6,225 bases of DNA from Candidatus Nomurabacteria bacterium (GTDB taxonomy: Bacteria; Patescibacteriota; Minisyncoccia; Phycocordibacterales; UBA9973), in the NCBI GenBank assembly GCA_021413565.1, contig JAIOQC010000065.1, forward strand, positions 1-6,225. Direction: 5' to 3'. The translations under genes were made by a program, and so were the position numbers. Under the pieces are notes generated by a model. It ran no database searches. It was not told the origin of the DNA and saw only the letters and a program-made list of their open reading frames with translations. This document shows, in pieces, positions 1 to 6,112 of this stretch (positions are counted from its first letter, which is position 1; each line of letters opens with the position of its first letter).

Positions 1-12
1 GAAGGGTGTACA

Positions 13-27
13 GAATCTGTAAGATTC
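13..27 (-). other. Small inverted repeat downstream of the secreted-protein gene
   Basis: GAATCT (13-18) and AGATTC (22-27) form a perfect 6-bp stem with a 3-base loop, 6 bases beyond the minus-strand TAG stop. No T-run follows on the minus strand, so it is at best a weak or processing-type 3' end signal. Confidence 0.3.
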
Positions 28-33
28 CTCTCC

Positions 34-696
34 CTATTTATTCTTTGCAATCAAAGACTCCCCGTCATTTGAATTTTTAGTATCCTTAGAATCAAGTTGC
101 TTATCAATATCTCTTTTAAGTAGAATTTGTCGGATGATGTCACTTTCCTCTGAACTAAACTGTTCCTGTGAATTCATGGAGTTTGACATCGGAAATGGGT
201 TACGCAATTTTGGATACTGTGATTTAACGTATACCAAATCGTCTGTAGTAATACTCTTCATCCCTGAAGTTTCACTTTTAGATAAAGAGTATATTTTTCC
301 AGGTGCGAAATTCCAAGGTTTCGCCCATCCATCTATCCATTGTGCATATTCTCGCAAAGAACTAAATACTATTCCATTTTCTTTGGATTTCTGCCATTGA
401 CTCCTAGTAATGACATTACCTTTGGCAGTTGTAATAGCCTCAGGAGTTTCATTTATTATCACCATCTCTTCATAAGAAGAATTGTCTTTATTTGATGCAA
501 TAGTCTCAACATTGTCTTTGTTAATAAATTTATCTCCAATATTATAACCCTCAGCAACTGGTGCAGGATTAGACATTTTAGTCTCAATATTATGGTCAAC
601 AAAAGTATCCTTTTGTTGCGCCTGAGATTCCTGAGAAATAACTCCCCCCGAAGCAATACCTGTAGCGATTAATGCTTTTTTAAAAAATTCTTTCAT
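34..696 (-). CDS. Hypothetical secreted protein, 220 aa
   Basis: I do not recognise this protein. The N-terminus looks like a weak signal peptide: basic n-region MKEFFKK, a Gly/Ala/Ile-rich stretch at residues 8-20, and a possible signal peptidase I site S24-Q25-A26 before Q27. It has no other membrane segment and no cysteine, so it is not a lipoprotein. Residues 27-95 are polar and probably flexible. A tryptophan-rich patch at 100-137 (W101, W120, W124, W128 and nearby aromatics) is the likeliest folded core. From about 170 the chain is rich in Ser, Asn, Gln, Lys and Asp, and probably disordered. The strand choice rests on the signal peptide and on an extended -10 element just before the ATG. 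The overlapping plus-strand frame (134-400) has neither. It diverges from secG, and stop TAG lies at 34-36. A secreted or periplasmic role is inference; the real-gene call is fairly secure. Confidence 0.75.
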   Translation of the reverse strand: MKEFFKKALIATGIASGGVISQESQAQQKDTFVDHNIETKMSNPAPVAEGYNIGDKFINKDNVETIASNKDNSSYEEMVIINETPEAITTAKGNVITRSQWQKSKENGIVFSSLREYAQWIDGWAKPWNFAPGKIYSLSKSETSGMKSITTDDLVYVKSQYPKLRNPFPMSNSMNSQEQFSSEESDIIRQILLKRDIDKQLDSKDTKNSNDGESLIAKNK

Positions 697-704
697 ATCC
701 TTGT

Positions 705-713
705 ATTATAACA
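705..713 (-). promoter_or_regulatory. Extended -10 promoter for the secreted-protein gene
   Basis: Read on the minus strand this is TGTTATAAT, a perfect -10 hexamer with the extended TGn element. The hexamer ends 8 bases before the ATG (694-696), so transcription would start about 0-2 bases before the start codon. An AAGGA string lies between, but only 1 base from the ATG, too close for a normal Shine-Dalgarno. No good -35 is visible at 17 bp, which fits an extended -10 promoter. Confidence 0.6.
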
Positions 714-726
714 CTACAAATAACTA

Positions 727-756
727 TTTGCATTCTCTCCTTCAATATAGTACTAT
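727..756 (+). promoter_or_regulatory. Putative secG promoter, close to the start codon
   Basis: TTTGCA (727-732, 4 of 6 to TTGACA) is followed after 18 bp by TACTAT (751-756), which ends 6 bases before the secG ATG at 763, so the predicted transcript begins at or next to the start codon. An alternative -10, TATAGT at 746-751, matches the consensus better but has no -35 at normal spacing and would give a leader of about 5 bases. Either way the leader is too short for a Shine-Dalgarno, and none is visible. Confidence 0.45.
747..756. repeat. Perfect 10-bp palindrome in the divergent promoter region
   Basis: ATAGTACTAT equals its own reverse complement and covers the candidate -10 boxes of secG. 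It could be an operator half-turn or chance in AT-rich DNA. The symmetry does not extend outward (T at 746 against G at 757). Confidence 0.4.
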
Positions 757-762
757 GGTTCT

Positions 763-996
763 ATGACGATTATTGCTACTACATTACCTTATATACAGAT
801 TATACTGTCTATTATTTTAATCGCGACAGCCCTACTTCAGCAATCAAGTGCTGGTTTGGGTGGAGTTTTAGGAGGTGGAGACAGTGGTGGTTTACATCAC
901 ACTCGTCGCGGATTTGAAAAGTTTCTTTTTGGAACTACAATTGTTGTTGGTTTGCTTTTTATTGCATCAACAATCCTAGCAATACTCGTTAAGTAA
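763..996 (+). CDS. secG: Preprotein translocase subunit SecG
   Basis: SecG is the small accessory subunit of the SecYEG channel that helps SecA-driven protein export across the cytoplasmic membrane. The 77-residue product has the family layout: a membrane helix at about 8-25, the loop signature LLQQSSAGLGG at 24-34, a glycine-rich stretch to about residue 43, then a basic T-R-R-G-F-E-K segment at 47-53 and a second helix at 54-76. The length is normal for short bacterial SecG, and the C-terminus ends right after helix 2 without the long tail of proteobacterial forms. The ATG at 763 is preferred because it gives a complete helix 1; the ATG at 755 runs straight into a stop. It lies 32 bp before the solute-binding protein gene, with no terminator between, so the two may be co-transcribed. 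Confidence 0.92.
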   Translation: MTIIATTLPYIQIILSIILIATALLQQSSAGLGGVLGGGDSGGLHHTRRGFEKFLFGTTIVVGLLFIASTILAILVK

Positions 997-1028
997 TCTA
1001 AACGATAAAACTAATCTAACTATCTACA

Positions 1029-1043
1029 ATGCATCTTATGCAT
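1029..1043 (+). repeat. Inverted/direct repeat over the binding-protein start codon
   Basis: ATGCAT is repeated at 1029-1034 and 1038-1043 with CTT between. Because ATGCAT is itself palindromic, the RNA could form a 6-bp stem with a 3-base loop that includes both candidate start codons (M1 and M4). This could dampen initiation, or it may simply reflect the M-H-L-M-H coding sequence. Confidence 0.4.
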
Positions 1044-2861
1044 AATTTTCTCTCATTTACAAAAGAATTTCGTATTCCTAAAAAGAAAGAACTTCGCAAC
1101 ACTATTAAATCATTTTCACAAAAAGAACTTGTTCTTTTTCTTGCAAGTGTAAGTGTGGCTTTTATTGCTTTCATATTTATTTTACAAAAGATAAATACAA
1201 GTTTTATGGTTACAATACCAGATGATGGTGGCACCCTTACCGAAGGAATAATTGGAATGCCAACACTAGTTAACCCAGTTCTTGCTCTTTCTGATGCTGA
1301 TAAAGATTTAACTGCACTCGTATATTCAGGATTAATGAGAAAAATGCCCGATGGCACATTCATACCAGACTTAGCAGAATCTTATACTATCTCCCCTGAT
1401 GGCAAAATATACACATTTGTTATGAAAAAGAATGCTGTCTTTCATGATGGTCAAACTGTCAAAGCAGACGATGTTATTTTTACAATCAATAAAATAAAAG
1501 ATGTTCTAATTAAAAGTCCTCGCAAAAATGATTGGGATGGGACTACCGTAGAAAAAACAGATGATTATACAATAGTTTTTACCCTCAAGAAACCGTACAT
1601 TTCATTCATGGATAATACGACAATTGGTATTTTGCCATCACATATATGGAAAGACATCACTGAAAAAGAATTTAGTCTTTCATCTTTAAATATCAAAGCA
1701 GTCGGCTCAGGTCCTTACAAAATTGATAATGTTATTAAAAATAAAGACAACATACCGCAAGAATACAAATTGAAGCGTTTTTTGAGATTTACTCTCGGCA
1801 AGCCACATATAAAAAATATCAATATTATTTCATTCGCAAATGAAAAAGATTTAATTCGCGCATTAGTCTCAAACTCCATAGACCAGGCAAGTGGATTAAG
1901 CCCAGAGAATACAAAAAGTATTGAAGATAAGGGTTATACACTTTATACTGCAACTCTACCAAGACTTTTTGGATTATTTTTTAATAATACTAATAATAAA
2001 ATTCTAGCCGACAGCACAGTTATTAAAGCAATGGATCTGGCTCTCGACAGACAAGATATTGTCAATCAAGTCCTAAGTGGTTATGGCACAGTAATCAAAA
2101 CTCCAGTTTCAGATACAATCCTCAAAGATGAAAATAGCGACAAATACGCAAAGACATCAACAGAGGAAGCCAATACAATACTAGATAAAGCTGGTTGGAC
2201 AATTGGTGCTGATGGAGTACGCGCAAAAGGAGGAATAAAAACTATAAGTCAAACAAAAAAAGTTGGAAAGAAGACAGTCACTCAACAAGTCAAAGTAAAT
2301 ACAGGAGCAGTAACAAGACTATCCTTCTCTCTTACTACTGGTGATACACCTGAATTAGCACAAGCTAGTGAGTTAATCAAAAAGCAACTTGAACTAATCG
2401 GAGCAGAAGTCACTATCAAAGTTTACAGTACCGGAGAACTCAATTCTAAAATACGAGCGAGAGACTACGAAGCCCTGTTTTTTGGACAAGTCATCAACCA
2501 TGAATCTGATTTATTCTCATTCTGGCATTCTTCTCAAAAAGCTGATCCAGGTTTAAACATTGGTATGTACTCAAACACTAAAGTAGATACATTGCTTCAA
2601 ACAGCCCAAGACACACAAGATTCAAGCAAGCGTGATGCTCTATATAAAGATTTCATTACACAATTCAATAAAGACTTACCTTCATTATTAATTTATTCAC
2701 CCAAATATTTATACGCAACAAATAAAAAGTTAAATTATATTTATTTAGATACACTAACAATTCCGTCGGATCGTTTTGTATCGGTTCACACTTGGTATGC
2801 AGACACAGACCATGTATGGAAAATTTTTACTAAATCACCTGCCACAAGCACGGCTAATTAA
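1029..2861 (+). CDS. Membrane-anchored ABC solute-binding protein, family 5
   Basis: Extracellular binding protein of the peptide/nickel (DppA/OppA-like, SBP_bac_5) family, which captures ligand for an ABC importer. Of 610 residues, 1-33 form a basic cytoplasmic tail and 34-52 an uncleaved membrane helix. There is no lipobox cysteine, so it is probably anchored by this helix. The mature domain starts near G68. Hallmarks are A116-ESYTISPDGKIYTF at 116-130, F138-HDGQTVKADDV at 138-149, GSGPYKI at 226-232, a LFFNNTN strand at 316-322, ALDRQDIV at 338-345 and a C-terminal lobe at 454-567 (IGAEVTIKVY, FWHSSQ). A Lys/Thr/Gln-rich segment at 398-427 looks like an insertion. No permease or ATPase gene is adjacent, so the partner and ligand are unknown. 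M1 or M4 (1038) could be the start. The gene ends 8 bp before rnj. Confidence 0.88.
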   Translation: MHLMHNFLSFTKEFRIPKKKELRNTIKSFSQKELVLFLASVSVAFIAFIFILQKINTSFMVTIPDDGGTLTEGIIGMPTLVNPVLALSDADKDLTALVYSGLMRKMPDGTFIPDLAESYTISPDGKIYTFVMKKNAVFHDGQTVKADDVIFTINKIKDVLIKSPRKNDWDGTTVEKTDDYTIVFTLKKPYISFMDNTTIGILPSHIWKDITEKEFSLSSLNIKAVGSGPYKIDNVIKNKDNIPQEYKLKRFLRFTLGKPHIKNINIISFANEKDLIRALVSNSIDQASGLSPENTKSIEDKGYTLYTATLPRLFGLFFNNTNNKILADSTVIKAMDLALDRQDIVNQVLSGYGTVIKTPVSDTILKDENSDKYAKTSTEEANTILDKAGWTIGADGVRAKGGIKTISQTKKVGKKTVTQQVKVNTGAVTRLSFSLTTGDTPELAQASELIKKQLELIGAEVTIKVYSTGELNSKIRARDYEALFFGQVINHESDLFSFWHSSQKADPGLNIGMYSNTKVDTLLQTAQDTQDSSKRDALYKDFITQFNKDLPSLLIYSPKYLYATNKKLNYIYLDTLTIPSDRFVSVHTWYADTDHVWKIFTKSPATSTAN

Positions 2862-2869
2862 TACAACTC

Positions 2870-4828
2870 ATGAACGAAACACCAGCAGGATCAAACAATC
2901 CAAAACCTAAAAACAGTAATAGGCACTTCCATAAAACAAGTGCAACAAATACTGTTCATAAAACAGCACACACTCAAGCACATACAAATACTGCAACAGT
3001 AAATGCATCAAATGCACAGAGACCTAGTCGTGGGAGTTTCCAATATGGCAACAATAAAGGCAGTCGTCGTCCTCGTACTCCCTCTGCACCTGCACACAAG
3101 GAACCAAGCCCAACAGCCCGCAAGCGTACTAATCTTATCCCAGCACCTGAATCAGGTGTTATACGAATAATCCCACTTGGAGGAGTAGAGGAAATCGGAA
3201 AGAACATGACTGCAATTGAAATCGGTAATGACATCATTGTTATTGACGCTGGCATGCAGTTCAAGACCGAAGATACACCTGGTATTGATTACATTATTCC
3301 AAACACTACATATCTTGAAGAACGCAAAGATAAAATCCGTGCAATGATTGTAACTCATGGACACTTAGACCATATTGGTGGTATTCCATTAGTGATGTCT
3401 CGAATTGGTAATCCCCCACTTTACTCTCGAAATCTTTCAATTCTAATGATGAGAAAGCGTCAAGAAGAATTCCCACATCTCCCAGCATTGAATGTAAATA
3501 TAGTTGAAAAAGATTCTGTAATTTATGCAGGTGATATTCGTATTCGATTCTTTGGTGTAACACACACTGTGCCTGATTCTATGGGTGTTGTTATTGAAAC
3601 TCCTTATGGTTCAATCATTACTCCTGGCGACTACAAACTCGACCAAGTAGATGGTGTTGTAAGTGATGAAGAAGAAAAAGAGTATGCTTTCTTTGATAAA
3701 GAAAAAGTTCTTTTACTTCTAACAGACTCAACTAATATTGAGAACGAAGGATTTTCTCTACCAGAAATACGGGTTCATGAAGGACTAGAGAAACTTATAA
3801 AAAAAGGTACAGGGCGTATCATTATCGCTGCCTTTTCATCACATTTAACTCGCTTGATTAAAATAGTTGAGATTGCCGAAAGATTAGGTAAAAAAGTAGT
3901 CTTTGACGGTCGCTCAATGAAAACCAATATTGAAATCTGTATTCAAGCAGGTATTTTCCAACCAAAGAAAGGTACAATTATCCCGATTGAAGATGTTGAT
4001 AGTTACCCTCCAAACAAAGTTATTATTATGATGACTGGTGCTCAAGGTGAAGAATTTGCTTCTCTCGGACGTATTGCTAGTAAGACTCACAAGAAGTTCA
4101 GCATTAAGCCAGGTGATACTATCATCTTGTCATCTTCTATCGTTCCAGGCAATGAAATCGCAGTGCAACACTTAAAAGATAACCTAACTCGTCAAGGCGT
4201 TCGTATTATTAGTTACCGCACATCTGAAGAATACATCCATGCAACAGGTCATGGCAACCAAGAAGACATCAAGTGGCTTCACCGCAAGACACATCCAAAA
4301 TTCTTCATACCAATCCATGGCTGGCACTCTATGCTTGTTCGACACAAAGAATTAGCAATGGAACTCGGCATGTCTGAAGAAAATATCGTAGTCCCAGACA
4401 ATGGTTCACTAATTGAAATCTATGATGAGGGTCAGAAGATTCGTGTTCGCAAAGAAAAGGCTCCTTCTGCTCCAATGATGGTAGATGGCTTCTCTATCGG
4501 CGATGAACAAGAAGTAGTTATTCGTGACCGTGTGATGCTTGCTCAAGATGGTATGTTTGTATTAATCGCCACCATCGACTCATCTACAGGTAAACTACGC
4601 AAATCACCAGATATTATTTCTCGTGGATTTATTTACTTGAAAGAAAACCAAGAATTACTTCACCAAGTTCGCCTAATAATCAAGAAAACTATTGAAGATG
4701 GTGCTCGTGGAATGAATCCAATTGATTTTGATAATATCAAAACAAACTTAGGTGATAATATTTCAAAGTTCCTTTTCCAAAAAACTGCTAAACATCCCCT
4801 AGTAATACCAGTGCTTTTGAGTGTATAA
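2870..4828 (+). CDS. rnj: Ribonuclease J
   Basis: RNase J is a cytoplasmic zinc-dependent ribonuclease with endonuclease and 5'-3' exonuclease activity, used in mRNA decay and RNA maturation where RNase E is absent. Of 652 residues, 1-95 are a basic, His/Asn/Thr/Ser/Pro-rich, probably disordered tail. The metallo-beta-lactamase core starts at about 97 with PLGGVEEIGKNM (102-113). Metal ligands are visible: H163, H165, D167, H168 in THGHLDHIGG, H232 in THTVPDS, D254 in PGDYKLD, and H483 in PIHGWHSML. The beta-CASP part shows TDSTN (285-289), FSSH (322-325), GRSM (347-350), TGAQGEEFASLGRIA (389-403) and SSSIVPGNE (421-429); HATGHGNQED follows at 457-466. The RNase J C-terminal domain runs from about 540 to 652. 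Without the tail the length is typical. All expected catalytic motifs look intact, so it should be active. The stop overlaps the -10 box of the next gene. Confidence 0.95.
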   Translation: MNETPAGSNNPKPKNSNRHFHKTSATNTVHKTAHTQAHTNTATVNASNAQRPSRGSFQYGNNKGSRRPRTPSAPAHKEPSPTARKRTNLIPAPESGVIRIIPLGGVEEIGKNMTAIEIGNDIIVIDAGMQFKTEDTPGIDYIIPNTTYLEERKDKIRAMIVTHGHLDHIGGIPLVMSRIGNPPLYSRNLSILMMRKRQEEFPHLPALNVNIVEKDSVIYAGDIRIRFFGVTHTVPDSMGVVIETPYGSIITPGDYKLDQVDGVVSDEEEKEYAFFDKEKVLLLLTDSTNIENEGFSLPEIRVHEGLEKLIKKGTGRIIIAAFSSHLTRLIKIVEIAERLGKKVVFDGRSMKTNIEICIQAGIFQPKKGTIIPIEDVDSYPPNKVIIMMTGAQGEEFASLGRIASKTHKKFSIKPGDTIILSSSIVPGNEIAVQHLKDNLTRQGVRIISYRTSEEYIHATGHGNQEDIKWLHRKTHPKFFIPIHGWHSMLVRHKELAMELGMSEENIVVPDNGSLIEIYDEGQKIRVRKEKAPSAPMMVDGFSIGDEQEVVIRDRVMLAQDGMFVLIATIDSSTGKLRKSPDIISRGFIYLKENQELLHQVRLIIKKTIEDGARGMNPIDFDNIKTNLGDNISKFLFQKTAKHPLVIPVLLSV

Positions 4829-4829
4829 T
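4824..4829 (+). promoter_or_regulatory. TATAAT -10 box overlapping the rnj stop, for the MFS gene
   Basis: A perfect TATAAT preceded by GTG ends 6 bases before the ATG at 4836, so a transcript starting at the usual distance would begin on the start codon. It overlaps the rnj TAA (4826-4828). No convincing -35 is seen 16-18 bp upstream, and there is no TGn extension (TG directly abuts the hexamer). The match could partly reflect the coding sequence for the last two rnj codons plus its stop. Confidence 0.45.
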
Positions 4830-4835
4830 AAAAAA

Positions 4836-6002
4836 ATGGAATTCTCAAAAATACAAAGAATGTACATCTTGTCATTCTTATTTACTTTGCACATTGCACT
4901 ATCAGCATATGTGAATTCAACATTTCTAACACAGATAATTTCTGAAAAATATGTTGGACTATTGTACACAACTGCTTCTGTAATTACACTTCTATTGTTA
5001 GCTCGAAATACCAATTTCTTGAAAAATTTTGGCAATCGTAAACTCTCAATAATTCTCTTGTGTATCAATATGCTTGGTTTTGTATTTCTCATTGGTTCAC
5101 AGAATCCAATCTTAATATCATTGGCATTCGTATCAATCCTTGCCACAAATACCCTCATAATACTGTGTCTAGATATTTTTATCGAACACTTTGGTAATCC
5201 TACAACTATTGGCAAAACACGTGGATTATATCTCACTATCAACAATCTAGCCTGGGTTCTTTCCCCACTTGTAACAGGAATATTAATCACCCGTGAAGGT
5301 GGGTATGTCACTATATATTCACTAGCATTAGTTACAACACTTATTATGACAATTGGTTTAATATTCTCAGTGACAAATTTCAGTGACAAAAAATACGTAA
5401 AAGCGCCACTAATACAATCATACAAATATCTCCAAAAGAATACTCACATGCTCGCTATTACAATAATTAATTTTATTCTAAATTTCTTTTTTGCAGTAAT
5501 GGTTATTTACACACCAATATATTTAATCAATCATATTGGATTTAACTGGAGTGAACTCGGCGTAATCTTTACAATTATGCTTATGCCATTTGTTATTTTT
5601 GGTTTCCCCACAGGATTACTAATAGATAAATACAAAGTAAGTAAAAGAAAAATTCTTTATGTCGGATTTATAATAATCATTCTTTCAACACTTTCAATTG
5701 CCTTCATCTCAAATACAAATATCGCTCTTTGGGCATTAGTATTATTCCTCACTCGCATGGGAGCAAGTATTATTGAAACGACTTCAGAAGTTTATTTCTT
5801 TACTCACATAAAAGAAGAGGAGACATATTTATTGAGCATCTATAGAGATATGACACCTATCGCCTATCTAATTGCTCCATTATTTGCTACTGTTGTATTT
5901 ATGTTTGTTGAGTTCAAATATATCTATATTATCCTTTCTGTTATTCTCGCTTCTGCTTTTTATTACATTAAAAGATTAAAACACAATCATGAATCACGTT
6001 AG
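4836..6002 (+). CDS. MFS-type transporter, 12 membrane helices
   Basis: A 388-residue integral membrane protein with about 12 hydrophobic helices in two sets of six, separated by a polar linker near residues 186-210 (SDKKYVKAPLIQSYKYL). The size and the motif between helices 8 and 9, GFPTGLLIDKYKVSKRK, match the major facilitator motif A pattern (G, D, basic residues). The equivalent loop after helix 2 is degenerate. Major facilitators move small solutes or drugs using ion gradients or by uniport; nothing here identifies the substrate. ATG 4836 is preferred over GTG 4821, which would add five residues (MYNKK), overlap rnj and lie on the -10 box. No Shine-Dalgarno precedes either. It follows rnj by 7 bp, so translation coupled to rnj is an alternative to its own promoter. 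Confidence 0.85.
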   Translation: MEFSKIQRMYILSFLFTLHIALSAYVNSTFLTQIISEKYVGLLYTTASVITLLLLARNTNFLKNFGNRKLSIILLCINMLGFVFLIGSQNPILISLAFVSILATNTLIILCLDIFIEHFGNPTTIGKTRGLYLTINNLAWVLSPLVTGILITREGGYVTIYSLALVTTLIMTIGLIFSVTNFSDKKYVKAPLIQSYKYLQKNTHMLAITIINFILNFFFAVMVIYTPIYLINHIGFNWSELGVIFTIMLMPFVIFGFPTGLLIDKYKVSKRKILYVGFIIIILSTLSIAFISNTNIALWALVLFLTRMGASIIETTSEVYFFTHIKEEETYLLSIYRDMTPIAYLIAPLFATVVFMFVEFKYIYIILSVILASAFYYIKRLKHNHESR

Positions 6003-6026
6003 AGATGTGTATGTTCTATTTTAGTG

Positions 6027-6032
6027 TATAAT
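6027..6032 (+). promoter_or_regulatory. TATAAT -10 box upstream of the S4-domain gene
   Basis: A perfect TATAAT sits in the context TTTTAGTGTATAAT, nearly identical to TTTTGAGTGTATAAT before the MFS gene (one extra G there). The shared upstream AGTG suggests a genuine promoter element of this genome. No good -35 is visible at 16-18 bp. The implied start is near 6039. Confidence 0.5.
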
Positions 6033-6081
6033 CGAGTTACTCTACTGCATTGTGTTTCAAATTTATTAGTTTATTTTAGAC

Positions 6082-6099
6082 GGGAGACTAAAGGCTCCC
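6082..6099 (+). other. Short GC-rich RNA hairpin in the S4 gene leader
   Basis: GGGAG (6082-6086) pairs with CTCCC (6095-6099) around the 8-base loop ACTAAAGG. AGA at 6078-6080 can pair with TCT at 6102-6104 as an outer helix across a small internal loop. No T-run follows, so it is not an intrinsic terminator. It ends 13 bases before the ATG and could affect ribosome access, or bind a protein. Confidence 0.45.
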
Positions 6100-6112
6100 T
6101 ATCTCATACGTG

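Larger units (their letters stand above)
6003..6112 (+). other. 110-bp intergenic leader region
   Basis: No gene, tRNA or U-tailed terminator is visible between the MFS stop and the S4 gene. It holds a TATAAT box at 6027-6032 and a short GC-rich hairpin at 6082-6099. If the box is used, the transcript would carry a leader of about 70-75 bases, unlike the very short leaders inferred for other genes here. Confidence 0.6.

Noticed and set aside
1..35. Possible tRNA 3' end (stem-loop followed by CTCTCCC)
   Set aside because: The stem GAATC/GATTC leaves a 5-base loop instead of the 7-base T-loop with TTC, and the acceptor partner is outside the window.
134..400. Plus-strand open frame of 88 codons
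   Set aside because: It lies antisense within the secreted-protein gene, has odd composition and no start context; the minus-strand frame has a signal peptide and promoter.
1016..1363. Minus-strand open frame of 115 codons
   Set aside because: Antisense to the start of the binding-protein gene, whose family motifs are clear; no domain seen in the shadow.
2974..3264. Minus-strand open frame over the RNase J N-terminus
   Set aside because: Antisense to the low-complexity tail; Arg/Gly/Val-rich shadow composition and no start signal.
4821..4835. GTG start for the MFS gene
   Set aside because: It would overlap rnj and the TATAAT box and add only MYNKK before a natural ATG; no Shine-Dalgarno supports it.
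4799..5425. Minus-strand open frame of 208 codons
   Set aside because: It is the antisense shadow of the MFS gene; no domain or initiation signal, and the plus strand has a coherent 12-helix protein.
6082..6099. Intrinsic terminator after the MFS gene
   Set aside because: The stem is only 5 bp and no T-run follows on the plus strand (next bases TATCTC).
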